This document shows positions 15,879 to 22,920 of a stretch of 64,000 nt of DNA, in pieces. The DNA is from a virus. The position numbers and the translations under genes are program-made. Where the stretch lies: positions 62,001 through 126,000 of the IMG/VR virus record IMGVR_UViG_3300050014_000310. One strand, written 5' to 3'. The notes under the pieces were generated by a model. That model saw nothing but the letters and a program-made list of their open reading frames with translations. It had not been told where the DNA came from and did no database searches. Every line of letters starts with the position of its first letter. Positions within the stretch are counted from its first letter, which is position 1.

Positions 15879-16463
15879 CTTGGGTCTCCTTCCTATTGGT
15901 TTTTCTTCCGATTTCACTTTCACGTTTTCCGGTGTTTCTTCCGGCTCCGCGTCGTGGATCGCTACCTTATGCCCTGCGCGGCCGTTCTGCACCACGGCCA
16001 CGTGATTGCCCACTATCTCCCGCTGCTCGTAACCACCGTCAATCTTGTGCCATGAGCAGTCATACCCACTACTGACTTCACGTTTGAGATCGTTTTGGAT
16101 CTCGGAGATCAATCCGGCATCCCGGACATGTAGATCGCCAACCAGGAATTCACCCTGCGGACGCACATTCTGGACATGGCCCCGCTCGATCGCCGAAGCC
16201 GTGTTCACATCCAGGTTGGCCGTGGGGTGCAAATTGGTGATCGGCTTGCCCTCAAAGCTGGCGATAGTGGTCGGGGAGAACAGTTCCTCGGGGCTCCGGT
16301 AAACCCTGACTTTTTTACCCATTGGCTCATTGAAGGATGCCGGAATCTCCTGCCCCTGGTAGTCCATCCAGCCGGTGCGACCCAGCGGAGTATTCAGGCA
16401 TAAAAGATAGCCTTCCGGGGTTACCTGCATATTAGGACTGATCTTGTCACCGTAGTAGTTCAC
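15093..16463 (-). CDS. DUF2213-type head maturation protease fused to scaffold
   Basis: 456 residues from GTG 16463 (GAGGTGGTG upstream). Residues 1-175 match DUF2213 phage proteins, thought to be prohead proteases: 'TPEGYLLCLNTPLGRTGW', 'KPITNLHP', 'REVSSGYDCSW', 'GNHVAVVQNGRAG'. The His and Ser of the HP and SSGY motifs are candidate catalytic residues. The rest is a very acidic/basic helical tail like scaffold. It is placed upstream of the cement and capsid genes. Confidence 0.78.
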   Translation of the reverse strand: MNYYGDKISPNMQVTPEGYLLCLNTPLGRTGWMDYQGQEIPASFNEPMGKKVRVYRSPEELFSPTTIASFEGKPITNLHPTANLDVNTASAIERGHVQNVRPQGEFLVGDLHVRDAGLISEIQNDLKREVSSGYDCSWHKIDGGYEQREIVGNHVAVVQNGRAGHKVAIHDAEPEETPENVKVKSEEKPIGRRPKMKKFTKDILQAIGFKQMAQDAEPEDIAQAIEAMKEDDAKDCKDKKAKDEAPPDAPKKEEVKDEEPPAWFKAYKEEQDRAAKDKAARDEESGATLKDLISKVEALKDAEKKEEPKKETADSVLDALKEDLEKDETEEEKKEREAKEAADKATKDALTASDPDAPKKTAADAFIRKIVQDMAPLILAIPDEAARLEATRKFRQGIQDIRGRAAANGYADILDVVAGNKKAAMDAFQTKQASMEERAEVACDNWNKAGEAMKKL

Positions 16464-16505
16464 TGTTCACCACCTCGAATCAGAACAAAATTTCACGACA
16501 AAATG

Positions 16506-17231
16506 CTACATACCGGCAAGCCAATTCACTTTCAGTTTAGCGCCGGCTGCCGAGAACTCCAGGTTGTACGATGATCCGGCCATGATCGACAGATCCGATG
16601 TGAAGCTCGGGACATTGGCTGCCATGCTTGCCGCCAGTTTGATTGGGATGCCATCCTGCTTCAGCCACAAATCCCCTGCGGTATCGGACGTCACCATCAG
16701 GCGGGACCGCGTATTCATCGGGGAGACCCAGGGATTCTGCGCCCCTGCGGCTGTCTGCAGGATGCCCACGTCTGTGCCCTGGGCGGCAACGGCCCCTGCG
16801 GTCAGCTTCAGGGTAGACACAGCGATGTCCGTCGAAGTGCTTAATACCGTGGCGCCTGGCGTCACTACGACCTGGGATGCGCTGCTCTTGAGAGCGGATG
16901 TGATGACGTACTTGGAACTGGTGTAGGCGCAGGTAGCCGTCTTGTAGCTGGCCGGGACTCCGGTTAAAGCCTGCATCACGGACTGAATCTCACCGGCGAT
17001 GGCCGCTCCGGTGGCATCGGTGTTGGTGAGGACGATGTTTCGCGGGGTCGGGTCCCCGTCAAGCTGGATGTTGAAGTTCGGACCAGTAATGCCCGACAAG
17101 GTGGTGGCTGGGCTGGCCGCGGAAGTCAGAGTTCCAGCGGTAGCTGACCCTGAAGCAGTACCGACGACGAAGGTGCCATTGGCAATGGGAAAACCAACTT
17201 GCCTTACAATTTGAAGATTAGCGTCTGGCAA
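16506..17231 (-). CDS. Virion surface protein, Ala/Thr/Ser-rich
   Basis: 241 residues of predicted beta structure from a TTG start with AAAGGAGG eight bases upstream. The middle (about 35-150: 'FNIQLDGDPTPRNIVLTNTD', 'TGAAIAGEIQSVMQALTGVP') resembles the repeated module in the sheath and the 20335 protein, though more distantly. The C terminus ('AGDLWLKQDGIPIKLAASM', 'SIMAGSSYNLEFSAAGAKLK') resembles the end of that same protein. Probably a head or fibre decoration. Confidence 0.6.
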   Translation of the reverse strand: MPDANLQIVRQVGFPIANGTFVVGTASGSATAGTLTSAASPATTLSGITGPNFNIQLDGDPTPRNIVLTNTDATGAAIAGEIQSVMQALTGVPASYKTATCAYTSSKYVITSALKSSASQVVVTPGATVLSTSTDIAVSTLKLTAGAVAAQGTDVGILQTAAGAQNPWVSPMNTRSRLMVTSDTAGDLWLKQDGIPIKLAASMAANVPSFTSDLSIMAGSSYNLEFSAAGAKLKVNWLAGM

Positions 17232-17267
17232 AGCATTTAGCCTCCTTTGATTGGAAATTGATGTTGA

Positions 17268-17292
17268 AAAAACGCCCCACGAAAGGAGGCGC
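17268..17292 (-). terminator. Terminator downstream of 17351 gene
   Basis: Minus strand GCGCC...GGGCGT with an internal bulge followed by TTTTTT. It separates a small gene from the virion protein at 16506. Confidence 0.55.
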
Positions 17293-17350
17293 TGTGAAAC
17301 CTAGGGGGGGAAGATTGAATTATGAAACCTATAGGAAAAGCGACAAGGCC

Positions 17351-17554
17351 TTACTTGTTCGAGATCGGATGATTCAGGATCTCTTCCATGCCGGATAGGT
17401 GACCAGCATTGTTGAATGCATCATGGCTTGTCTGCCGGGCATTTTCCTCAGCGGCGGCCTTTGCTTGATCGGGCGGGTGGCCGCTCTTGATCATTTCGGC
17501 TATGTTGTGGGAAATAACGGATTGACCGCTTCCTTCTTCTAGGGGAATCTTCAT
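17351..17554 (-). CDS. Small phage-associated protein
   Basis: 67 residues. 'SVISHNIAEMIKSGHPPDQA' followed by 'AAAEENARQ' belongs to a short helical family common near head genes in phages (pattern: isxNI.emi.sG.p..qavAaAl..ar). Function unknown. ATG follows AAAGGGGGTG. Confidence 0.65.
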   Translation of the reverse strand: MKIPLEEGSGQSVISHNIAEMIKSGHPPDQAKAAAEENARQTSHDAFNNAGHLSGMEEILNHPISNK

Positions 17555-17575
17555 CACCCCCTTTCGCTGGGCATG

Positions 17576-17600
17576 AAAAAACCGCCCGGAGGCGGCGGTC
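17576..17600 (-). terminator. Terminator downstream of the 51-residue gene
   Basis: Minus-strand ACCGCC and GGCGGT with a seven-base loop followed by six Ts. Confidence 0.65.
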
Positions 17601-17648
17601 GATTCACTTAATTTTCTTGTGAAGCTCTCGCCCTTCTAAAGCGCGAGA

Positions 17649-17804
17649 TCAGGGCGTATCAGGCGGATCATTTTGCGGCGGTAAATCTACCACCTCAACC
17701 CCATAGTAGATATAATCACCCTCGTCAACCGGAGCTAACTGAATTACCATCTGAGTTTCCTGATCAAAATCAGGAATCGGAGCGTACACGTTTGGCCCTG
17801 GCAT
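17649..17804 (-). CDS. Small hypothetical protein (51 aa)
   Basis: Translation begins 'MPGPNVYAPIPDFDQETQM' and ends 'PPQNDPPDTP'. ATG 17804 is preceded by AGGTGGTGAGTAGAC. It is acidic and proline-rich, of unknown function. It lies on the same strand as the late genes and is followed by a terminator. Confidence 0.6.
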   Translation of the reverse strand: MPGPNVYAPIPDFDQETQMVIQLAPVDEGDYIYYGVEVVDLPPQNDPPDTP

Positions 17805-17828
17805 GTCTACTCACCACCTTTTTAGCTA

Positions 17829-17857
17829 TTGATTTTTTCTGTATTTTCCTCTATAAT
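17829..17857 (+). promoter_or_regulatory. Sigma-70-type promoter for the HNH gene at 17893
   Basis: TTGATT (17829-17834) and a perfect TATAAT (17852-17857) are separated by 17 bases, followed after 35 bases by the plus-strand HNH gene. It points against the late operon, so the endonuclease is likely expressed independently. Confidence 0.75.
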
Positions 17858-17892
17858 TGGAGTATAGTAAAAATTATATGAGGTGATTTTAA

Positions 17893-18528
17893 ATGGATAT
17901 GGCTTTTTGCTCCCACTGCAATACAGCGCATCCTGTGCCGCCCATAGGAACCCAAAATAAATATTGGCGTTGGCAAAGAAATAAATCCCTAAAAAACGGT
18001 GGTTATTTTGTATGCCAAAAATGGTATAAAAGTTATCAGCTAAACTATAAAAGAACAAAAGATGGATGGATAAGAATAACATATCTTACTCAAAGGAAAT
18101 CTTCCAAAGCCCGTAAACATCCTATGCCAAGTTATACATTTGAAGAGTTTAAGCAATGGGCATTTTCCCAATCTGAATTTGATACATTATTTGATGGCTG
18201 GATGAGCAACAATTACATTCAAGATTTAAGACCATCTGTAGATAGAATTAGTGATGATAAACCATATACCCTGGACAACATTCAGTTAATGACATTTAAA
18301 GAAAACCGCTTAGCTGGAGTGCGTGGGAGCAAAGCCCACAAAGCTTATGATAGAGTAAACTCCCTTCAAGGTCTTAAGGTGTATCAATATACACTGGACA
18401 ACAAACTTATTGCTTCTTACAAAAGTAGTCATGTTGCTTCTAAAATTACGGGGGTAGATTCTTCATCAATTAACAAATGTTGCAACGGCAAGCTTAAAAC
18501 TGCGGGTGGTTTCAAGTGGTGTCACTAA
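17893..18528 (+). CDS. HNH homing endonuclease with NUMOD1-type DNA-binding tail
   Basis: 211 residues. An N-terminal zinc-type pair (FCSHCN) precedes a central HNH-like nuclease region ('LRPSVDRISDDKPYTLDNIQ'). A C-terminal NUMOD1-like helix-turn-helix module follows ('VYQYTLDNKLIASYKSSHVA', 'ITGVDSSSINKCCNG', 'AGGFKWCH'). It is on the opposite strand to all surrounding late genes, is AT-rich, and has its own promoter and AGGTGA ribosome site. Its stop lies about 50 bases from the DGR template repeat, where a DGR reverse transcriptase would normally be, so the insertion may have displaced DGR genes. Confidence 0.85.
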   Translation: MDMAFCSHCNTAHPVPPIGTQNKYWRWQRNKSLKNGGYFVCQKWYKSYQLNYKRTKDGWIRITYLTQRKSSKARKHPMPSYTFEEFKQWAFSQSEFDTLFDGWMSNNYIQDLRPSVDRISDDKPYTLDNIQLMTFKENRLAGVRGSKAHKAYDRVNSLQGLKVYQYTLDNKLIASYKSSHVASKITGVDSSSINKCCNGKLKTAGGFKWCH

Positions 18529-18575
18529 TCAGCGGTGAGGAATATGGGGCGCAAAATCTATTTGTTTACGCTAAT

Positions 18576-18685
18576 AAGAGTCTGCCTGCCGATGTTGACG
18601 TTGGTGTTCCCTGACGAATTGTTCAGATTCCAGTACGAGAAACCTGCATTCGACCTGTTGTTCCAGTTACCACTGAGTAAGGCAA
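18576..18685 (-). repeat. DGR template repeat (TR)
   Basis: Non-coding copy of the 3' end of the 18735-20330 gene. With an offset of 174 bases, positions 18581-18685 align to 18755-18859 without gaps. Of 31 coding-strand adenines in this copy 27 differ in the gene; all 74 other bases are identical. Changes are 20 A to G, 6 A to T and 1 A to C. The TR translates as 'GNWNNRSNAGFSYWNLNNSS', rich in the AAC/AAT codons that mark DGR templates. The RNA from this repeat would be reverse-transcribed with adenine errors and copied into the VR. Confidence 0.95.
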
Positions 18686-18710
18686 GCCGCACCCCATATC
18701 CCTTGATATT

Positions 18711-18726
18711 GGGGGCTAACGCCCCC
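18711..18726 (-). repeat. GC-rich hairpin downstream of VR (DGR homing structure)
   Basis: GGGGGC (18711-18716) and GCCCCC (18721-18726) are perfect complements around a four-base loop, nine bases beyond the target gene's stop. Short GC-rich hairpins or cruciforms with four-base loops just 3' of the VR are known to stimulate DGR homing. No T run follows on the coding strand, so a terminator is less likely. Confidence 0.75.
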
Positions 18727-18734
18727 AAACCCCC

Positions 18735-20330
18735 CTAAAGAGCTTTTCTAAGAAGCCGCCCGCCGACGTAGACGACGGTGAACCCCGACGAACCGTACAG
18801 ACCCCAGCACGAGAAACCCGCACCCGACCCGACGCCCCAGTCACCACCGAGCAAGGCAATATACTGGCCGCTCGAATTCTGGTAATAGTAGTCCGAGTAG
18901 TACGTCGAACTGCTACCACCTCCTGTCACCGGGAATTCTGCTTCTGGGTTGGCAGGATCGTATCCCATCGCTGAAGCCCAGTCATTAATGCCGTAGTTGG
19001 CATACGCAAGCTTTAGGTATGGGCTAGCAAACACGTTGCTGGCATACGATGCCGCGTTTTGGCATATCCATGCCTGATCATTGTTGACGTTTAGCCCGTC
19101 TACAAACTGCCAGATATCACCCCAGGGCGATTCAATTCCACGATAACAGCACGGTTGCAATCCACTTAAATTACTAACAGGGCTGCCACTCGATGCTGCT
19201 ATGCCAGACGAGAATCCGTTTTTCCAGCCAACATTGTACAGCATGTTGCCGATAGCGATATTGACCGCCGCACCATCGAAAACGATTGCCTTATCCCCAG
19301 CATCATACGTATTAATAGCGGTGATTGTACGCCCGTAGCATACTTGATTTCCGCCCTGGGTTGTGCCGATACCGATAGGCTGACCTACCGCATATAACGC
19401 AGCGGTGGCGTTGGCGACGACTATCTGATTGCCATTTGTCGTGGCGAAGGTCGCCAGATGCGTTGCAGTGTATTGACCGTTTGCCCAGCCCTGCATAATC
19501 GCCTGACTATTCAGCGTGGCAAACTCGATGTAAAACAATGTTTGCAGCATGTCTACAACGTGTATATCTAGTTGCTGATACCCATTTGTCCCGGCAACCC
19601 CAGTATTGTTGGCCTTAGCAAATGTACGGAAGTTGACGATAGTATCGTTGATATACGGAAAACCGCCGGAGACAGACTGCAATTTGCCACCGCTGACTGA
19701 GGCTTTGTATTTGCCCACGTCGATGTAGGGCAATTCAGTGCCGGTAGTGAAGTTCCAAAAACATTGAGGCAGGTAATAGCCAGAATAATTGGTTTTCGAG
19801 ACCTGCCAGGTTTTATAGCCTACGCCATCAGTTTTCTTGATATAGAACTTGGGGATGCGGATAAATGTATTTCCATGGGTATCGGTTACCTGCGTAATTT
19901 CTCCAAATATCGGGAGGCTATCAAAGTTATTTGTAGGGGTAGATCCATCCACGCCAGCATTTGCGACTAGCCCGACCGCCGAATCGGTTCTCGTCATGGT
20001 TGGATTCGATCCCTTATTCCAGGACACGCCCCAGACACGCGGATCTGTAAACGTGAACTGATCCGCTAAACCAGTCGCGCTGGTAGTGATTACAGTAATG
20101 TCTACTTCCGTACTGGCTGTGCCCGCTGGTGCTACCGCGGTAATCGAAGTTGACGAATTGACTGTAAATGATGTTGCAGGAGTAGTACCAAAATAAACAT
20201 TCTCTACCCCGACAAAACCTGTTCCAGCGATAACGACTGATGTTCCTCCAGTAGAAATGCCACCTTCCGGACTTATGCCCGTCACCACCTGGGGAGCACT
20301 TGCTAATTTTGTGCCGCCGAAGAAGCCCAT
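18735..20330 (-). CDS. DGR-diversified fibre/adhesin protein, IPT/TIG plus C-type-lectin-like fold
   Basis: 531 residues from ATG 20330, chosen because AAGGAGGG precedes it; the frame is open further. Residues about 17-95 are an IPT/TIG Ig-like domain ('GGISTGGTSVVIAGTGFVG', 'NVYFGTTPAT'). A middle region follows ('IPKFYIKKTDGVGYKTW'), then a C-terminal formylglycine-enzyme/C-type-lectin-like domain ('CCYRGIESPWGDIWQFVDGL', 'YYYQNSSGQYIALLGGDWG', ending 'GGRLLRKAL'). This is the usual fold of DGR targets, which tolerates a variable binding face. The last 36 codons form the VR. Likely a receptor-binding or head-decorating adhesin; it sits among head genes rather than after the baseplate. Confidence 0.9.
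   Translation of the reverse strand: MGFFGGTKLASAPQVVTGISPEGGISTGGTSVVIAGTGFVGVENVYFGTTPATSFTVNSSTSITAVAPAGTASTEVDITVITTSATGLADQFTFTDPRVWGVSWNKGSNPTMTRTDSAVGLVANAGVDGSTPTNNFDSLPIFGEITQVTDTHGNTFIRIPKFYIKKTDGVGYKTWQVSKTNYSGYYLPQCFWNFTTGTELPYIDVGKYKASVSGGKLQSVSGGFPYINDTIVNFRTFAKANNTGVAGTNGYQQLDIHVVDMLQTLFYIEFATLNSQAIMQGWANGQYTATHLATFATTNGNQIVVANATAALYAVGQPIGIGTTQGGNQVCYGRTITAINTYDAGDKAIVFDGAAVNIAIGNMLYNVGWKNGFSSGIAASSGSPVSNLSGLQPCCYRGIESPWGDIWQFVDGLNVNNDQAWICQNAASYASNVFASPYLKLAYANYGINDWASAMGYDPANPEAEFPVTGGGSSSTYYSDYYYQNSSGQYIALLGGDWGVGSGAGFSCWGLYGSSGFTVVYVGGRLLRKAL
18750..18859 (-). repeat. DGR variable region (VR)
   Basis: Final segment of the adhesin gene, copy of the TR at 18576-18685 with changes only at template adenines. 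Template Asn codons have become Asp, Gly, Val, Tyr, Phe and others. Exact identity begins at TTGCC on the 5' side (18859). On the 3' side it ends near CGGCTTCTTA, where TR and VR diverge at non-adenine bases, as at initiation-of-mutagenic-homing sequences. Confidence 0.95.
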
Positions 20331-20334
20331 ATGG

Positions 20335-21138
20335 TTAGCCCTCCTTCGCTGTGAAGGTGTGCCCGGTAGTAGCAGCAATGACGGAAATTAACTCGGTTTC
20401 GACGTAATTTCCATCCATGACAAATCCATTTCCGGGGGTCAATTCTATTGACGGTTCTCCGACAACCGCGCCTGTTCCGAACCTGAACCAGAGCGATTCC
20501 GTAGCCGCCGATGGATTCTGTATCAGGAAATAGTTTCGGTTAGAATTGGCTGCTGCTAATTGCTGAGCCGCGCCCCCTGTTGTGATAGTTCCGCTTCTGT
20601 CGGTGAGGGCTCCTTTTACTGCTATACTCCCAGAGATCGCGACAGGCAGCCCCGAGATCTTCCCATCCGTATCAACGGCCCCGTTCGCCGCTCCAACCTT
20701 CAACGCCGCCGCCAGATCACTATACCCCGACGTTGCAGTCCCTGCCGTGATCCGTATTTTCGACCCCGGCCCAACCGCACCCGAAGTCGTGACATACACC
20801 CCGCCTACGTAGGCAAACGTAATGCCCGCATAGGTGACGCCACCAACCCTCTGGATCGCCGATTGAACCGCAGCCGCTATCAGCAAACCAGTGGTCAATC
20901 CGGCCACGTTGACAACGACATTATGAACATTCCCGTTAACTGCATCGGCATCGGCAGAAATGTTGAAGTTGACGATCCCGGTCAGAGCCGAAACGTTGGT
21001 GCTCGGTGAAGAAGCGCCGGTCTCATAGCCTGTAGAGCAGATCGATTCCAGGAAGTTGGCGATGTTAAATGTGCCGCCGTATTCGTCGAGAATGCGGCCG
21101 GTATTCGGGGGTATATTATTGACTGTGGGGTTTGGCAT
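20335..21138 (-). CDS. Virion surface protein with repeated beta module
   Basis: 267 residues from ATG 21138 (GAGGTGG eight bases upstream). Residues about 38-155 repeat a module also inserted in the tail sheath ('AADADAV'-like strand, 'GLTTGLLIAAAVQSAIQRVG', 'DLAAALKVGAANGAVDTDG'). The C-terminal 100 residues ('SNRNYFLIQNPSAATESLWF', 'SIELTPGNGFVMDG') match a common phage structural ending. The stop is four bases before the DGR target ATG, so the two are translationally coupled; it may be the mount or partner of that adhesin. Confidence 0.65.
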   Translation of the reverse strand: MPNPTVNNIPPNTGRILDEYGGTFNIANFLESICSTGYETGASSPSTNVSALTGIVNFNISADADAVNGNVHNVVVNVAGLTTGLLIAAAVQSAIQRVGGVTYAGITFAYVGGVYVTTSGAVGPGSKIRITAGTATSGYSDLAAALKVGAANGAVDTDGKISGLPVAISGSIAVKGALTDRSGTITTGGAAQQLAAANSNRNYFLIQNPSAATESLWFRFGTGAVVGEPSIELTPGNGFVMDGNYVETELISVIAATTGHTFTAKEG

Positions 21139-21298
21139 GGGGATAACCACCTCTCCTGTGCTTGTATTTGGCGTTCCAGCCCTTTTAACAAACTGTACCT
21201 AATGTTGAGGATATCATTTAAGGATAATGACAACCGACAACACCTCGATTAAGCTACTTGATGCGCGGATAATTTCAGGAAACCAGCCAGCATACAAA

Positions 21299-22159
21299 TT
21301 ACGCTGCAAGTCTTAAAAATTCGCTCTTTGCCATCATCATTACTCGATTGTTGTGCCAAACCCTATGCGGGAACACAATCCGGTTAATGTCAATAATTGG
21401 CTCGGCATAGCACCTACAATTCCATATGTTTCCAGCATGGTACGGCGCAGGAATCGTCTTGGGTGGCTTCCCCATCAGGGTTTCAGGCCGGGGTGGTTCA
21501 TTCCAGAAAACGATCACATCATCCATCTTCTTGTGGCCTTCTCTGACCCTCTCGTCTTCACTTGTCCGCCAGATATAGGCACTGATGCCCATATCCTCGG
21601 CCCGAGCCTGCGTCAGGCTTGCTCCGGTTTTGCTGCACTCTGTCCGAGCGATCAACCGCGCCTTCGCCCTACTATTAGCCGGAAACATCTTCACGATATC
21701 CCCTGCGATGTCCTCAGCCCTTCTGCCTGCAATCGTTTCTTTCCCAACATACTCGGTCACATGGCCCGCGATATCCAGGGGCAACGTTTTTATCAGTTCA
21801 GCATTACGCAAAATCTGGAAATTAAACACGCCACCAACTGATCCGTTCAACTCATGCCGTAAGGCCTCGTAGATTAAACGTCCCTTCGATGATTCCCTCG
21901 CGGCTTCCCGCCAACTGTGAGCGCCATCGTGCAGGAGCATCGTCACCATGTTTTTTGCTACCTGGTCGGCGAAATCGTTGACTCGGTAAAGTGAGGTGAA
22001 GGATCTCAGGTTTCGTACCATCTGGAGCGGATCTTTTTCGTCTTTGATGATGCCGTATAGGGCATTGACGAGTTTTTGAAGCTGGGCGAGAAAGTTCTTT
22101 TCGATTCTGGGTTTTGAACTCCAAAAGTCGTATTTGCGGAGTGCGGCATCCATTGGCAT
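21299..22159 (-). CDS. MuF-like minor head protein
   Basis: 286 residues. The helical N-terminal half is followed by the SPP1 gp7/Mu F signature: 'ARTECSKTGASLTQARAEDM', 'YIWRTSEDERVREGHKKMD', 'NIWNCRCYAEPI'. Such proteins sit near the portal inside the head, sometimes with ejection functions. It lies two genes after the portal, as expected. AGGTGATCCCCT precedes ATG. Confidence 0.85.
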   Translation of the reverse strand: MPMDAALRKYDFWSSKPRIEKNFLAQLQKLVNALYGIIKDEKDPLQMVRNLRSFTSLYRVNDFADQVAKNMVTMLLHDGAHSWREAARESSKGRLIYEALRHELNGSVGGVFNFQILRNAELIKTLPLDIAGHVTEYVGKETIAGRRAEDIAGDIVKMFPANSRAKARLIARTECSKTGASLTQARAEDMGISAYIWRTSEDERVREGHKKMDDVIVFWNEPPRPETLMGKPPKTIPAPYHAGNIWNCRCYAEPIIDINRIVFPHRVWHNNRVMMMAKSEFLRLAA

Positions 22160-22197
22160 AGGGGATCACCTTGATTCTTGTCTTTATTCACTTCAAA

Positions 22198-22220
22198 TAA
22201 AAAAGCACCCCGAAGGATGC
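22198..22220 (-). terminator. Terminator downstream of HNH copy 3
   Basis: Minus-strand GCATCC and GGGTGC with a TTCG loop (one U-G pair) followed by six Ts and A-rich sequence, 23 bases after the HNH stop. Its sequence resembles the hairpin at 1-24. Confidence 0.7.
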
Positions 22221-22242
22221 CCTATTTTACTTATTATTTTAA

Positions 22243-22920
22243 TTATATATCATTAAGTTTTGCGAATTCACCAAAGAGTTCTGTCGCTGCCTTGTTGTAT
22301 GCAAGAGCGGCTTCTTCTTCTGTCTCATAATAGCCTAAACTTCGATTCCTACCATCATGCTTTATATATGCGTTGTATCGCTTCTTTCCTCTTTTATAGC
22401 AATAAACACCCTTATATTTACTAATGGTATTTTTGCGTTTATTAGTATTATGAAGATTTTCAGCATTTGTGCAAATTCTTAAGTTTTCTCTTCTATTATC
22501 ACAAGTATCATGGTTAATGTGATCAACGTACTGACCTTCTTGTGCATCGGTAATTATCCTGTGCATTAATTTGATCTTTCTATTAAAACGCGTAGATGGA
22601 TAACCTTGAGAACCAATACACCATGTATAATTCTTTATGAATTCAAAATCAATTTTATCAAAATAAAACTTTTTACCTTTTTGCGTGATGCCTACCATAC
22701 ACCCATCTTGTTCATAAAAAATGTTTTTTGATAAATTGCATCCTTCGGTACCACACGTTGTGGTCGATCCACTCATCAAATTAAATGATAGGGGATGCGT
22801 TTCCATCCCACAATCACAAATACATTTCCATCTAAACCTACCTCTGGATCGCTTTTCACTAGGTTCAACAACAGTCAATTTCCCAAATCTTTGCCCAGTT
22901 AAATCGACAAACTTACCCAT
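22243..22920 (-). CDS. HNH homing endonuclease with AP2 domain (copy 3)
   Basis: 225 residues. It has the same N-terminal zinc domain as the genes at 6093 and 12528 ('VDLTGQRFGKLTVVEP', CICDCG). Its nuclease core is of the HNH_3 type ('YVDHINHDTCDNRRENLRIC'). The C terminus is an AP2/ERF DNA-binding domain ('SKYKGVYCYKRGKKRYNAYI', 'LGYYETEEEAALAYNKAA'). It lies between portal and MuF-like genes. AT-rich and preceded by the same type of RNA-like leader as copy 1. Confidence 0.9.
   Translation of the reverse strand: MGKFVDLTGQRFGKLTVVEPSEKRSRGRFRWKCICDCGMETHPLSFNLMSGSTTTCGTEGCNLSKNIFYEQDGCMVGITQKGKKFYFDKIDFEFIKNYTWCIGSQGYPSTRFNRKIKLMHRIITDAQEGQYVDHINHDTCDNRRENLRICTNAENLHNTNKRKNTISKYKGVYCYKRGKKRYNAYIKHDGRNRSLGYYETEEEAALAYNKAATELFGEFAKLNDI

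Noticed and set aside
18711-18726. Intrinsic terminator of the adhesin gene
   Set aside because: No T run follows the stem on the coding strand; position suits a DGR homing hairpin better.
18535-18738. Plus-strand frame through the template repeat
   Set aside because: It is the antisense of the DGR template and lacks a ribosome site.
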